A DNA stretch of 64,000 nt from Enoplolaimus lenunculus (GCA_030248215.1 JASANG010002037.1:1-64000); one strand, 5' to 3'. Counted from the first letter of the stretch, positions 13,601 to 26,200 are shown. Made by a program: numbers and translations. Notes: generated by a model from the letters alone, not told the origin.

Positions 13601-16600
13601 GGCTGGTACTGCGCCGTCTTACGTCGGCCATAATCCGAAGTCCGCTGGTCCCAAAGTACTATTTGCGTCGAAAGACGAACGTCACGATGTGATTCGACAA
13701 TTTTGTAAGTTAAAAACTACTGGAAAATGTTTTAATTGGTTATTGAAAACTGTCGAAAGGGTAGCACTATGTTTTTTTACGATTTGAATGTCGTCCGATA
13801 TCATATCAGACGGCGCTCACAAACAATTTCTTTGTTACTGACAAAACCAAAAATGCAGAAACTTAGCAGTAAACAAAAGCAACACTTTTTTGCTTTAAAA
13901 CGAAATCCATGACGCAAAACTTGGAATACCAACATGTTCCGCATCACACTGCGGGTAATTTATCATGCTACTGTACGGAACTTCGGTTTCGCAGCTATAA
14001 CACGTCGAGTGTTTCAGCAAATGAAAAATGATACTAATTAGCGCTGCAAGTCAGTTTCTGTTTCCAAGAATTATAGTAATAATAACATAGATTAATGGTA
14101 TGATTATGCAATAAGCGCTTCCGACAACCTTGCAGCTGATTCATCTTTACACCGATAAGGGTGCAACCGGAATTATAAAGTACGGAACCTAAACCGGAAA
14201 ATAAAAAATGCATGTTATCGAAAGTTTATTTTTAACGCTATTTTATCTATATTTGAAGGTGTAAACACACCATTTAGAATGCCAAAATCCTGAAACAAAT
14301 CCAGCCGCTGGAAACGTATGATAAATTATGGAGTATGACACAATTTGAACATTTTGGCAATACACGCTCAGACAATTTTAGGAAAATAAGTTAGGATAAT
14401 ATTCCAATTTTTATTAAATTTACGAATCAGAAAAACTTTCTATACCGAAAGTACCGGAAAATTCCGGTGAAAAAATACCGGGTTTAAAACCGGAACCGGA
14501 TAGTGAAAAATGCCGGAACTGGAACCGGAATTCCGATCGCACTATGCACCAGACCAACAACATGCACAGACATCATTGGTCGCCTATCGTGAAAACAGCA
14601 ACATATTTTTAGGCAAAGGTCAACGATCGTATCGTTTATTGCATTCCGGCGGCGTTTCAAGTGACAGTACTCATGAGTCGTTGAGTCAAACAGTATCAAA
14701 TGCATCAGGAGATGCCACCCCCGATTGTAGTGTATCACCTCAAAAGCACACAGAACCTGGCAATCGATGTCACCCAGCTGAACATCAGGTACCATATACC
14801 GATGAGCCAGTTACGTCTTCAGAAGCAAATCGAAACGAGGGAGGGCTAGTATCAACGACCGGTGCTGATTCTACGGGGACGGCTGGAGGGTCTGCCAACT
14901 TTTTTGATACACTTGCTTGGGATAATAATGCTGCTGCTGTTGGGACGGCGAAGGCAACAAGTGGGAATGGGGTAAGTGGAGCGCCACCACCTAGACGGCC
15001 GCCTCCCCCTCGCGCCTCACCACAGCCTGGTGCTAGCAGTAATGCCAGCAAGGATAGGCGGTCACGTGAGTATGACGCTGCAGAGCAAGCCGAACGCGAT
15101 GCGGGTATTCGAGTGGGAAATGGACCTAGGATCAATGACAAAGCGGATATCAAAGACACGATAAATGGTGAAGTAAGACTATAGCGAAGAAATCAATAGT
15201 GAAAGGCGTAGCCACGGTGGATAGGGTGGGGGTTTAGCGGTCAAACCCGTGCCTCTTTTGTGAGTTTTGACAAGGATTTTTGGAAATTTTTTAGTTCTAA
15301 CACAAAAAACTCTCCTTTCGAAATATGTATAATATTTAATAACGTGTTCTCCAAAATTTTGGCTACGGCCTTAAGTCGAGGATTTGGTTAAAAGGGAAAA
15401 CACCAGACTGCAGGCAGAATTTGCTCAATAGACGGCCTCTGTATGGAACTGTAGTCTATTAACCTAACTTAGTCGGAATTATTCGGAAAACACTACGTAT
15501 AGAATGTAGACTGAGTATTGCGTAGGAGCTTGTGTTTACTTTTAGAAAAACGTTACGACAAAAGATAATTACAGATTGCTTATAATATACCCTTTCTGAT
15601 TGATAAAATGCTTAAGGCAACGTGCTCTGTCGCAGCCTGTTCTTAGTTTGCCCGTTGTAAATTGCGTTACGTTATGTTTTAACCCAGAACTGTAAAAAAA
15701 TTCAGAGAATGATTAAATAGACTCATGAAAGGTAATTTTTCGCTTTACCATTATTCAGTAAGCATATTTTTCATAATAATCCATCATCACATTTTAATTT
15801 ATGTTGTTTGCTCATTTTTTCTTAATTTGTTATTAGGTAATTCACCATAGCGCCGATGTTCCCGAAGGTGATTTATTAAATTTGTCTGTCGTCAATACAG
15901 TGCCACAGCGTAGCCACGCAGAGCTCGGAACAGATCTGTTGCTGGGAATATCAAATGATACGCTAGCGGGCGATGGCCATGTGATAGACAGTAAGTCGCC
16001 ACCCTTTGGTCCGTTTGGGTCTACAGTTCGCGTTAATGGCGTGCCCTTAGATAGAGTAGACACCGGGAATCCATACGCCGCTACGGCGGATATCGCTGCT
16101 GATACTACTTCCACGGCGACGACGGCGAAAGCTAAAACGCACGCACGTAACGTGTCACAGGACGATTTTTTCGGGTTTTTAAATGCTGGTGGTAGCCAAC
16201 AACAGCAACAGCAAACAAGTACTACTGCTCTGACGAGCGATTTGCTATTTGGGCCTGCGGTGGCAGGGCGCGGTTCTATGGACTTGTTGGGCGGGGGTGG
16301 CGTGGAACAAAACGGCCCGGTGAACCCCGCTCATGGTCAATGCACTGGGTTGAACTTGTTGCTAGGCGACGAGGTTTTGTCGCGCCAGATCGGAGCAGGA
16401 GCCACCGGAAGCACAGGCGGTCTCGCAGCACCAATGCCAAGTATGAAGCATGCGTCGAGTGCGTCAAACTTGACTGCGCCTGGGGGGATGTCCCGCAATG
16501 CGAGTACCCCCATGTTTGGGAGTCGGCCAGGCGCTTCCGCCGCGGTGGACCCGTTTGCGGATTTAGGTAAGCATATGAAAATGACATTTTTGTTGCTTCG

Positions 16601-19505
16601 ATTGGAAAAAATAGTAGGTTTTTGGTTCAATTTTAGTTGCCGTCATCCAGGCTCCATATTCTCAAATGCGCACAGCGCCTATCATCGGTTGGTAATACAT
16701 CTTGTACCTTTTGAACCAGTTAATGGTTAGGTTCGACTTCCAGTTTTCAGGTTTGTAATCGTCGCAAATCGTCCTGTTTGAAACTCTATCCCTAGGTGGT
16801 GATAACTGTCCCACTGACTTGAGAATATGGACCCAGATCAACTTAAATTTTTGATTGAGATTTTCGTTGCATGTTTTACGACTGCTGCTTTTGTTCTTTC
16901 AAAGTCGTTATTTTGTCGATCAAAGAGTTGCTGTTGTTTGATACCTATGTTTGTGATGGTGTCTATGCAGTATATGTGAAAGTGTAATAATAGTTAAAGG
17001 TCCAGATTTCAGAAAAACAAATAGATGACTGCCGAATACAATTTCGGACTTTCAAATTCGATAGGAGTTGAAACTAAATCCGAACTTGTTTTGCTGCAAC
17101 TCGCTTTAAACTGCGCGCCTTGCAATACTTTAGATTATCAGCGAACGATACGATACGGTTATGTGCATCTTTTAGGTTCCTTTGGAGTGGGTGGTTGTGG
17201 AGCTTCGACAACTACTGGACAACCTGCATATCATAGTCAATTCTCGTACGGTCAACCGGAACCTGGAACTGGGAATATTCCTCAAATGGCGGCCGGAGGA
17301 TATCGGCATACAACTGCCCCAGGGAATAATGTTGCCGGAGCTGGAGTCTCTACTAGTGCATATGGGTCTCCGCCTCCTCCATCGTGGATGCCTCCTCCGT
17401 CATCAGCGTCACCCCAGCGGTCTGGGTCGCCATGGAAACCGGCCAGCCCCGTTCCAGGTACTGCACTTGTTCTGTTGTTTTCTGATTTGTTTGTTTTGTA
17501 TATTTTTTGCCTAATGGTGCTGAATAGCGTAGTTTCAATTCATTCAGGTAAGTTAAATTTTTTACGTAATTTCTGAAAGCAAAAACTAAATATTTATGTG
17601 GGAAATAAGGCGTTCGAAGAGAAATTAAATTATATTTTTTGCTCGCAGGATTCTGAAATAATAATAACAGCGCCCGTAATAATAATAATAGTAAATGATC
17701 TTCTGCTAGCTTTTTCATTAATTCCAATATATGTATAATACATATTTCAGCCCCGCAACCAGGAATTTTTTAGTAGAGGGGGCACGGACATTATCAGAAG
17801 GGTGCAAAGAAGATGTCAATAATATATACCAAATTTTTCTGTCTGTAGGGGGACGACACCCTTTCTCGCTTCCATAACATATTTCTTCTTTTTTTGTTTC
17901 AGAAAGATCAAAGAAAACCGCGGCAGCAGCAACTGCAGGGGTTGTAGGCGGCTGTGGTGGAGGTGCCGACGCGGCTTTTGATGAGTTGCTATCGAGTCAA
18001 GGATTCGCTCGCTCGAAGGCTGCCCAGGGTCCGAGTACTTTGAAAGAGTTGAAACGTGACGTTGAAGTTCGCCAAATGGATCCTGACGAAATTAAGGTAG
18101 GTTTTGTTCGCGGCTTTGTTTGAGGGTAGAGTTGACAATTCCTATTCCAGTCAGCTTATGGAGTGTCGAATAGTTTGCAGGCCCCCGAGAATAGTGTTGG
18201 GTTGCGTATTGGTTACGGGGGAAATTGGACGCTATTTTGAGTGCTGACCAACATGACAATCAGGAATGTAGAAACAACCTTTATTACTTATCGATTTTGC
18301 ATCTGATCAATAATAATTAAATGTCATTGGATATTCAATTATTATCCTGCGACATATTGTACGTAATTCAGTGTATAAATTTCGCATGTACTGGTTGTGC
18401 TATTATTTTAGATTCGCGACTGGACAGAAGGCAAACGCCGCAACATTCGTGCGCTGTTGTGTTCACTTCATTCGGTGTTATGGGATGAAAACGATAAATG
18501 GCAAGAGATTAACATGAGTGTTTTGATTACTCCCGCGCAAGTCAAAAAATATTATCGGAAAGCATGTCTGGCAGTACATCCTGACAAGGTAAGCGCACAG
18601 GGGTTAAGTTGTGATTTTTCAATGCTGAGCAGGAGTGGTCGCAGAGCGGGGTGCTGGCGATTTGCGACTCTGCTGAATCGTTAGCAAGGCCTCAATCGCG
18701 AAGAGTTAGTTTCACTCCCCGCGGCCGAAAAGTGACTCGACTGAATGTAAGGATTCTATGTTGCGAAATTTTTCTTGTTTCTTTTAGTATGACTTTCTGA
18801 TTGTGAAACAGAGATGTGTTATTTAAACTAGGATTTTGAGAGATCATGTCTTATAGAACTTTCGAAAGGTATTTTCTTATGTTGCAAACTGACTCCATGT
18901 CGAAAAACCCTCCAACAAAAATCCTAAGGGGGTAGGGTTTCGCCGGAATTCCTGCAAAAATTCAATTCCTGTTCCTCTTCCGGCAATCAAAAATGCACGA
19001 GCCGGAATTTTTACGGTTTTGTGGTAAATCATCCATAGTAATTTGAATATTGGAAACTATCTTTGAAAAATCGTCATTTCGAAAGTGTTTTTGCGATTAG
19101 TTCAGTTTTGTTAATATTCTGTTTCTAATCTATTTTCGCAAAACATGATGATGAAATAGCTGAAAAATCGTTTAAGCCATTTATGGTAAGTTTTCTAAGG
19201 AATCACACAGTAATTCGGTGACGAAAATTCTTTCCAATTCCGGTTCCTGCAAAGAAATACAATTCCTGTTCGTGTTCTGGCAAAACTTAGTTCCTGATGG
19301 AACCCTGCATGGGGGGTTTGTCTCCGCCGCTCCGGAAGCCCCCTATGGCTACGCCTTTGTTGGTGCTACTCCTGATAGGAGAAAGTGATTTATTGTTTTT
19401 CAGCTAACGGGCAGTCCCCACGAAGCGTTGGCAAAATTGATATTCACAGAATTGAACGATGCTTGGAATGAATTCGAGGCTTCGGGTCAACAAAGTTTAG
19501 CTTAA
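3046..19505 (+). CDS. GAK: Cyclin-G-associated kinase / auxilin, complete, 24 coding exons
   Basis: Ser/Thr kinase and Hsc70 co-chaperone that uncoats clathrin vesicles and phosphorylates AP1/AP2 mu chains (family knowledge). Exons, all GT-AG and phase-consistent: 3046-3172, 4094-4152, 4374-4433, 4933-5038, 5414-5553, 5755-5880, 6638-6727, 7021-7156, 7484-7615, 8220-8474, 8903-8996, 9568-9778, 10148-10270, 10576-10709, 12056-12169, 12695-12775, 13128-13325, 13508-13704, 14613-15172, 15837-16566, 17176-17457, 17903-18096, 18412-18588, 19404-19505. They sum to 4,428 nt, 1,475 residues plus stop, a little longer than human GAK (about 1,310). The kinase domain rules out the kinase-less paralog auxilin (DNAJC6). 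Start: the ATG at 3046 gives MIRSALNYLN, like vertebrate GAK N-termini, with an in-frame stop at 3040. The least certain junction is the 14613 acceptor, chosen because its phase fits and it continues the F-x-K seen after the C2 domain in relatives. Confidence 0.96.
5561..5644. mobile_element. Miniature inverted-repeat element in GAK intron 5
   Basis: GGGCGTAGCAAGGATTT at the left and GGCTACGCTG at the right form inverted ends (GCGTAGC-AA). It starts about 7 bp after the exon 5 donor. It is part of a loose group with GTAGCCA-type ends also at 15,203, 29,504 and 60,573. Confidence 0.5.
9568..13704 (+). other. GAK: GAK exons 12-18: PTEN-like pseudophosphatase plus C2 domain
   Basis: Residues about 442-794 match the tensin/PTEN-like phosphatase and C2 module that binds phosphoinositides. 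The P-loop spans the exon 13/14 junction: VVHCIDGKTGSA. Cys552 is followed at +6 by Gly558 where active PTEN-type enzymes have Arg, so catalysis is not expected; vertebrate GAK and auxilin also lack this Arg. The C2 part holds conserved strings such as GCRPFVEVYV, YHARSTLGG and KMFQIQF. Exon 17 ends inside a Lys codon (GAA AA/gtaggt), which restores the frame into EKHDLD. Confidence 0.94.
10710..12055. other. GAK intron 14: transposon-derived
   Basis: Longest GAK intron. Positions 11,370-11,520 match 25,530-25,680 in the H1 gene (GCTATAGTGTTG / GCTATGGTGTTG, CGGATGATCCATAATTTT and others), the interior of a CAGGGTTCCAACCGGA element. No extra exon is needed by the protein. Confidence 0.7.
14157..14546. 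mobile_element. CCGGA-type hAT-like MITE ending about 65 bp before GAK exon 19
   Basis: Left end AAGGGTGCAACCGGAATTAT, right end GGAATTCCGATCGCAC. The interior is collinear with the 48,002-48,397 copy (CATTTAGAATGCCAAAATCC, GGAAACGTATGATAAAT). The last few terminal bases have decayed. It occupies the region just upstream of the predicted 14613 acceptor. Confidence 0.75.
14613..18096 (+). other. GAK: GAK exons 19-22: disordered clathrin/adaptor-binding linker
   Basis: Low-complexity sequence rich in Gly, Ser, Ala and Pro, about residues 795-1383. Recognisable points: FFDTLAWD (compare the human FLHTLDW block), clathrin-box-like LLNLS and NLLLGDE, a poly-Gln run, and a DPFADLG motif (DPF at 1219-1221) of the type bound by AP2 appendages and conserved in human GAK. 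Exon 22 carries DELLSSQGF, the conserved lead-in to the J domain. Which short motifs are functional is inference. Confidence 0.85.
15203..15372. mobile_element. MITE with AAGGC-GTAGCCA inverted ends in GAK intron 19
   Basis: AAGGCGTAGCCACGG at the left and GGCTACGGCCTT at the right form a 12-14 bp imperfect inverted repeat around about 145 bp of AT-rich sequence. No clear target duplication. Confidence 0.6.
18412..19505 (+). other. GAK: GAK exons 23-24: C-terminal J domain
   Basis: Exon 23 contains DWTEGKRRNIRALL, LHSVLWD and HPDK (HPD at residues 1439-1441), the Hsc70-activating tripeptide of DnaJ domains. Exon 24 gives ELNDAWNEFE, the last J-domain helix, then a stop at 19503-19505. Intron 23 (18589-19403) contains a TIR element of the CAGGG/CCGGA group. 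Confidence 0.95.
18933..19307. mobile_element. TIR element with CCGGAATTCCTG ends in GAK intron 23
   Basis: Left end TAGGGTTTCGCCGGAATTCC and right end TCCTGATGGAACCCTG are inverted. The interior repeats AATTCCTGTTC-type words. A shorter relative is at 24,060-24,178 in the H1 intron. Same CAGGG...CCGGA superfamily as the other hAT-like MITEs. Confidence 0.65.
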
Positions 19506-19634
19506 TTTCAAACAATGACTGGCATGCCACGAGTTCCGATTCTATTGGCACAATCAATCGGAATTCGAATTTTAAAATTAATTCTAATCCTACATGTTGT
19601 GATACGTTGCATGTAAATTGTGTATCATTTATCT

Positions 19635-19640
19635 ATTAAA
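19635..19640 (+). promoter_or_regulatory. Candidate GAK polyadenylation signal (ATTAAA)
   Basis: ATTAAA lies 130 bp past the stop codon in AT-rich 3' flank. It is a common variant of AATAAA. This is a motif match only. Confidence 0.4.
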
Positions 19641-19937
19641 TTGCTTTTGATGAGTTAACTTGTCAATAATTGATTGTAGTTTAGCTTTGTAGAACCAAAA
19701 CTCATTGCGAATTTGTTCATGCCACGTTTCTGAAAATTATTGCCAGTCATCAGACGCCCTAAATCAATATTATTTGTTTGTGCAAATTATCCGTAAAGTT
19801 TTAAACAATGTCTCGACTGGTCGGCTACTACTTGGCTTTTTAACGTTTGTGATGACGTTTTGATGTTGATATTATACCTGCAATTGGGGTAAAGTATTAT
19901 GTTAAGCATTTTATTGCTGAGCACTATTTACCTTTAA

Positions 19938-20292
19938 CAGGGTGTAACCGGATATCCGTTTCCGGTAAAAATCGGTATCCGTTTCCGTTATAGAAATGCT
20001 GGAAAGTCGTGTATTTTTACGTTCAAAATTAGTTATAACTTACGTCAATTTGTCACAATTGTTTTATAACATGTGCTGCAATTGTCCGAACTAAAACTAA
20101 AATTACGATATTCATCCATAATGTTAAAAATTTCGTTGCATCGTCCATTTTTTTCAAAATTTTGCAAAGCCCAGTGAACACTTGCACGTCTCAATTGTGT
20201 TGGTGGAACTGTAAAACCTATTTGAAATTTTCCGTTTCCGTTATGTTGATCAATATCCGTTTCCGATATTTTCACCATCCGTTTGCACTCTG
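19938..20292. mobile_element. hAT-like MITE with 8-bp target duplication
   Basis: Ends CAGGGTGTAACCGGATAT and CCATCCGTTTGCACTCTG. Flanks ACCTTTAA (19,930-19,937) and GCCTTTAA (20,293-20,300) agree at 7 of 8 positions. CAGGG ends plus an 8-bp duplication are hAT hallmarks. The interior has repeated ATCCGTTTCCG words. A fragment of the same family lies at 33,820-33,900. Confidence 0.8.
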
Positions 20293-20661
20293 GCCTTTAA
20301 TAAGTATGTGGTAGGGTGGTTGGTTTCTGTAAAACTAAGTTTTGATTGCGTTTTTTGCCTTGAACTTTGTGAAATCTCTCAAAAGATTTTGGTCATTACA
20401 TGAATGAAAATTCAAAGAATAGTAAAAGTTAGTTGATTTAACGAAATCAACAACTTTGTCTGATATTTAGCAATAATTTTTTTCGGTTCTTGGGTGGAAA
20501 TTTGAATATTTTTGCTGTGTTATGAACTGAACCAGAATTGTTTTTACGTTTATTTTACCGGGATGAGATTTATTGAACATAGGAATGCAACTCTTTGTGT
20601 AGCCATTTTTACAATGCTATCTTGTCCAGTGTTCCTTTTTCCAGTGATCCATGTTATGATA

Positions 20662-20902
20662 TATGTCGTAGACCAATATGCTATTCAGGCTAAATAGCAA
20701 TTGTAAGATGTAGTAAAACAACAGTGATGTAAAACTACGCTGATTTTGTTAACGGTGTTGCGTCTGTCCAAACAATCAAATCTGATTGGCCTACAAGTTT
20801 AATATAGCAGTGTAGCGTAGGCGAAACTGCAGTTACGCAAAATAGCAGATTGACCTAGGCCAATAAGTAATTGGCCTGAGTAGCAGATAGCCTGTGACAT
20901 AC
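20662..20902. mobile_element. TGTCGTAGGC-family MITE, copy
   Basis: Left ATGTCGTAGACCAATATGC with TATTCAGGCTAA; right GGCCTGAGTAGCAGATAG then CCTGTGACAT. The interior ACAACAGTGATGTAAAAC and GATTGGCCTACAAGTTT match 43,080-43,200 and 57,120-57,215. Confidence 0.75.
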
Positions 20903-21045
20903 GTAATGTGTCGTACAAAGTGTGATATTACCATACCGTAGTTTTGTTCATATGCTGTATGTATTTTAGGTAACATTATTTGTACATATATATTTTACAG
21001 GACGCATCCAGACGCAGACCTCCGATTGTACCCTCATATATAAAG

Positions 21046-21370
21046 TACTGTATTGATCCGAATAAGAAGGGGAGGGGTAAAATGACTCCAGGACCAAATA
21101 AGGTTGAGTTCGAAACTTAAAGCGTACTTAAGTTTTGAAAATAGCATTCCAAAGTATAAACTTGCATTATCGATCAAGCTTTTGATGCAACGCAAAAAAC
21201 GTTTAATTCAACGGATAGTTGCAATACCGAATATATATCTATCAGTAACGAAGGACGGCGAAGGGCGGGTTACAAATCAATAACAGTCCGTAACCCAATA
21301 ATAAGGGAGGTACCCTTTGGAGAGGCCAAATAAATATTAGTCCCCCCGCTCTTATTCGGGTCACTACAGT
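21046..21370. mobile_element. TGTAGTGACC-family MITE, copy 2
   Basis: Inverted ends TACTGTATTGATCCGAATAA and CTTATTCGGGTCACTACAGT. The interior matches the copies at 31,041 and 49,697 (AAAATGACTCCAGGACC, TAACAGTCCGTAACC, GGAGAGGCCAAATAA). Confidence 0.8.
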
Positions 21371-21389
21371 AACTGCTTACGTATTATAC

Positions 21390-21731
21390 CAGGGTGCAAA
21401 ACAGGTGAAAAATGCCGGAGCCAAAGGTCAACTAAATTTGCCGGAGCCGGAGGTGAGGCGAAATTAGGTAGTAAAAATGTTGGTTAATTAGTAAATTTCA
21501 GCCATTATCTGCAATATTTTGTTAAGTTGTTTGGTTTTACGCTAATTTCATGGCGAGACTTCGGAAATTCTTTCCTGAAAATTGACAAAAGTAAAACGAT
21601 AAGCGCTAAACAGATAAATTTTGTAAAATCATGAAAAATTTTACTACCGAAATTGCCGTAACCTCCGGCAAAATTTTTACCGGAGTCGGAGGCCGATTTT
21701 CTGCCGGAGGCAGACCTCCGGTTGTACCCTG
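21390..21731. mobile_element. CCGGAG-type hAT-like MITE, copy 1
   Basis: Ends CAGGGTGCAAAACAGGTG and ACCTCCGGTTGTACCCTG. Subterminal CCGGAG words lie on both sides. Flanks TATTATAC and TATTGTAA match at 6 of 8, a worn hAT-type duplication. The middle (GTTAAGTTGTTTGGTTTTAC and CGGAAATTCTTTCCTG) is shared with 30,541 and 32,714. Confidence 0.8.
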
Positions 21732-23278
21732 TATTGTAAGCTACAAAAGTGATGGGTGTGGCTTGTGGTGAACCAAGGGTTTTGTGTCGTATTTTTTGAG
21801 CATTGAATTTCAGAAATGAACCAAATTTAAAAAAATGTAAGACTCTGTCACTGTTTGACTGAGATGGTATGCTTGGAGTTCTATGCATAATTAGGTGGCA
21901 TAGCTTTGTAAACCGTTATGATTGTGACAGTAATGGAGCAGGAGATGGAAAAATTTATTGGAACCTAGAGTTGATTCCGGAGGCGAAACGAGATTATATG
22001 TAGGTTTAACACATGGTACGCAGAATTCTGTGCCCAGTGGTAGGGTAGTCCCAAACCACTTTCAGTTTCCCGTACACCTAAAGTGAATGGCGCATCAGAG
22101 GTGATTTCGAAGGTGAAATGAAATCTGTACTTAATGCGGGTTTCACGTTATAACCGAAGCAGGCGGAAGTTTGTCCCATCTTTGCATAATTGGTAACGCG
22201 AAATCGGAATTTTAGAACGTGATATAGCTACGTGTTTGTGTTCGTGATATACCCGTAAAAATCTGTATTATATTTATAATCAAATTTATCATATTAATAA
22301 ACTATATTGTTACAGTGTTCACAAGCAGTAACAGGGCAGTATGGAAAATTTGAATTATCACATTGTAGGGTGACTTATTCATACTTCATGTGCGGCCACT
22401 ACCCCAATAACACATTTTGTACAAAATGTTAAGAATATCAATGAGTCTCATAGTGGAGGGACCAAATTTGTCACCGACAAATTTCGTAGTAAGCTTGTTA
22501 CTTAATTTTAATGAGGCGAAATGGTAGTTATAGATAGATGCGGAGTTTTTGCATCCATAATTACGCAGTGTAGTATTTAACGCTTCTGTTAAGTATGTAC
22601 AAAATTGGTACAGGCAAAATTTCAAGATAAAAATGTGCAAAGGTTTTGGTACCGGCTGCCCTAATCTAGGCATTGAAACAAAATATGCATAGGTACATTT
22701 ATTAATATGTACAAAAAATCTGCAACAAAATGAAAAGTTGTTGGAACAAACATTAATGTTTTGTAGACGGCTCGAATTGGAATTGCAGTATATCGGAACG
22801 CAGCCGGGTAATGTTACTTTTAGGGCCGTAACAGTTGACACAACGTATTCCTAAGTCCAAGCGTTGCAAAAGCGCATTCCTAAGCCGAAGCAAAACAGTA
22901 GCCTAAAATGTAATCTTAGACCTTTACAAACCCGTCAGAAACCGAAACGGTCTTAAAAGTAACATGGGACACGGGGCTAGTGTGCAGTTCAGAGCCAACA
23001 CTGTATAGGCATATTTGTAAGCCTCAGTTTAAGAATAACCGAACAGACTTGTACGGATGCGATATAACCAATAAATTAGCGTACGTAATGGAAAAGTAAT
23101 TGGCCGGGTATAGATAGCGACTCATGTATGCAAATGTTCACAGCAGAATGCAGAATCTGCTACGTCAAAATTCCGAAAACATTTTAAACCCACCGACAAA
23201 TACAAAACAACAAACTGTACACCACAAATTCGCTACATGCTTCAAGTTAATGTCCGAATTACTGGTTATAAAACCGTT

Positions 23279-26200
23279 TCACTTTTTCGCTGGCTTTTTG
23301 CCTTTCTTCGGACTCTTTCGTTTCTTGCTCGCGGCGCTTTTGGCTTTCTTTGGAGATTTCGGTTTCTTTGTCACCCGTCCGGATGCAGCCTTCTTCGCTG
23401 TTGCCGGTTTCTTCTTTGTCGGCGATTTGCGTTTCTTTGTCGCTTTCTTTGCTGGACCTGCTGTTGCTGAGTCACCGCTGGCAGCGGCCGCAGCTGCTGC
23501 TTTGGGCTTTTTCGTTTTCTTTGGTGATTTACTGCGCGGACGTTTTGTGCCTGAAATATATAGAACTGGTGCTAACAATTAATTGCAATTCTGTAAACAG
23601 GGTCCGACGTACTACCAAAAACGTCAGCGCCGGACAATATAATATAATCCACGGAAGCGAAATCTATCTTGTATGGTGTATTTTCGGCGATTTTCAAGGT
23701 TTGCATACTACACTAATAAAATCTATTTAATTTCATCGTTATTTTTTAGTAAAATCTTTAATTTCCACAGACCAAACTTTGATACCGGAATTTCTAATTC
23801 CGGTGCCCTCTGGTTCCAGAGTAAGTGGCATAAATATAAATAATGGTTTAACTGGAGCTGAATGTCTATTTTTTGCCGGAGTCGGGTTTCCGGTCCCGTC
23901 CAGGTAAACATATATACGTTTGCGCGACTCTACTAGACTCAACAGTGGTTATTATATTTGTATATTCGGTTCGGTAAAAGTCTACATCCGGCTCCGGTAA
24001 ATTAATATCCGGTTGCGGTGAAATTTTTAACAAAACTGTTATATTTTCTTGCTATTTAGCAGGGTTCCACCGGAGTTCCTGCAAAAATTCAATTTCTGTT
24101 CGTAATCCTTCAACAGTAATGCGGTGATGAAAATTATTTCAAGTTCCTGTTCCTGTAAAATTTAGTTCCTGTTGGAAGCTTGCTATTTAGGCAACGGGTT
24201 TATAATTAAACGGATGACGTTTTCTTACTAAAAAGAACCAGTTTCCAATAAGAAACCAATGTTTCATTTGTGGAATTTCAGAAATTACTCGTATGTTAGT
24301 TCGCCTGCCAAAAAGCGATATCGAGACCCGCTGAAAACTGAGACACAAAGAGTCCAATAGCCGCTACCTCCTGTTGCCAACCGTTCATTTCATACCGTCC
24401 CGTTATTAAACCGCTCCATATTTAAAACTTGACCACGTTCCAGGTTACACGCGCGTTCATCCGGCACAACGACTGTGATATACGTATATGAAACACGAGA
24501 TCCGTGTTATTTATAAATGCTTTACATCACAAGACCGTTGTTAACCGAACAAACTACACGTTTTAGTTACTAACGCCCTTCACCTGAGCCCCCAAACTGA
24601 TTGACGTCAATATGCCAGCCAGTTGTATCCCAAAGACGTTCGCTACATATATAAATACAATACAAAGGTATGGTGGAGCCGCATTACAAAGGGTTACTGT
24701 TGCTATGCTATGCTAAGTACGTATTAAAGTGATTATTATAAAATTATTACAGGATGCAATAATATATTATTTTATCTATTTTAATAGCAGGCTGCGATCG
24801 GATATATTAATTTACGAAGTAGTGATATTAACCGGATACAGATCTAATATCGCACTGTTCCGAGTACGTACTTGAGTTTGAGTTGCGGAAAAGTTTATGG
24901 TTAATGAATTAAACGCGTTTGCTTGTATTTTTCGTTTTCACTGCAATTTGAAAAACTTAAACATTTTAACTTTGCCGGAAAAACAACTTAAATAAGATAT
25001 TGAATTATGATATGCTGGGACACAACCGTACGTATCTATCCGGTAGGTTTGTACCGAATACCGGAACCGGAAAATGGTTCTGCTGGATATTAAACCTGGA
25101 CGCCCGGTCGCTGTTTGATTAATAAAATAATGATTAACACAATCTTCATCAACCGCTCACTCACCGGACGCTTTTTTTGGCCGCGCGGCTTTTTTCTCTT
25201 TGTCAGCCAATCGGAATCGGCCACTTGCACCAACGCCGCCTTTTGCATGACGAATGACTCCAGCGTCGAGGGCCCGACGAAGGGCCAAACGCAAACGGCC
25301 AGGAACCGAAGATGCCTGATGATCAAACTTGTAATTTGCGAACATGTAACGCTGAATTGCAATCTTTGATGAACCTTTTGGATCCTAAAATACAAAGATT
25401 TTAAGAGAATCCAATTAGAAAAATACGTACATACCAGGGTTCCAACCGGAACGTAGTTTTGTCGGGATCGGAAGCGGAATTTTACGATTTAAATGTGTTA
25501 TGATTTTGTTAATTTATCCTAATTCAAAGCTATGGTGTTGATTTTGATCCCGGGCAAACCGAAAAGGCTGGAAAATTTTTTAACTTAGCGTTGACGTTAT
25601 AAACGCGGATGACCCATAATTTTTTACACGATACCTTAAATGTTTTAAAAGTGAAAATGCAAATATTGGGTGGCTTCAGTTCGAAATGGCAACAATAACT
25701 ATATACTGGGTAAAATACAACGTATGCCGAAACTCAACCCTCAGATTGCAAATTACTGTAAGTTTAAAACGTCTTATTCATAAATTGGGAACACAACTTA
25801 TATCATTCAGATAAGTAAACTGTGGATCCGCTACATAGTTTATTATCTGCAAACAATCTACGTATATAACGTAGGGTAATCCGCTGTGTTCAGACCTGCT
25901 CTTCAACCATACAAACTAAAGCGCAATGTTCGATAATCAGGGGGGCAATGTTTATCTGCTCAATGCTACTTTTAGTGGCTTTGATACAATTAAAACAGAG
26001 CTGATTAGCTCTTGATGTACCTAAGTTGAGCGTCGATACGTAATCTGGACCCCTTAGGAATTGAACAAAAAGTAGCCTATCCTATAGATCTCGACAAGCT
26101 GAGTTCAACGATACCATTTGTATGACTGCATGACGAACGGTTCAACAGTTATGGCCTTCGAAATGAATAGTGCAAATTTGCACAGATTGGAAGCAGAGGT

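Larger units (their letters stand above)
19506..23278. other. GAK-H1 intergenic region: repeats, no gene seen
   Basis: It holds an 8-bp-TSD MITE (19,938), a TGTCGTAGGC element (20,662), a stranded right-end fragment of a CCGGAG element (about 21,000-21,033), a TGTAGTGACC element (21,046) and a CCGGAG element (21,390). From 22,820 to 22,925 there is a CCTAAG-rich tract. A 151-codon minus frame (22,386-22,841) has no recognisable motif and is probably chance. Confidence 0.7.

Noticed and set aside
22386-22841. 151-codon minus-strand frame
   Set aside because: No recognisable motif, AT-rich Cys/Asn/Phe composition typical of chance frames, no splice partners.
23350-23730. 126-codon + strand frame over the H1 tail
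   Set aside because: It is the antisense shadow of the H1 Lys-rich exon.
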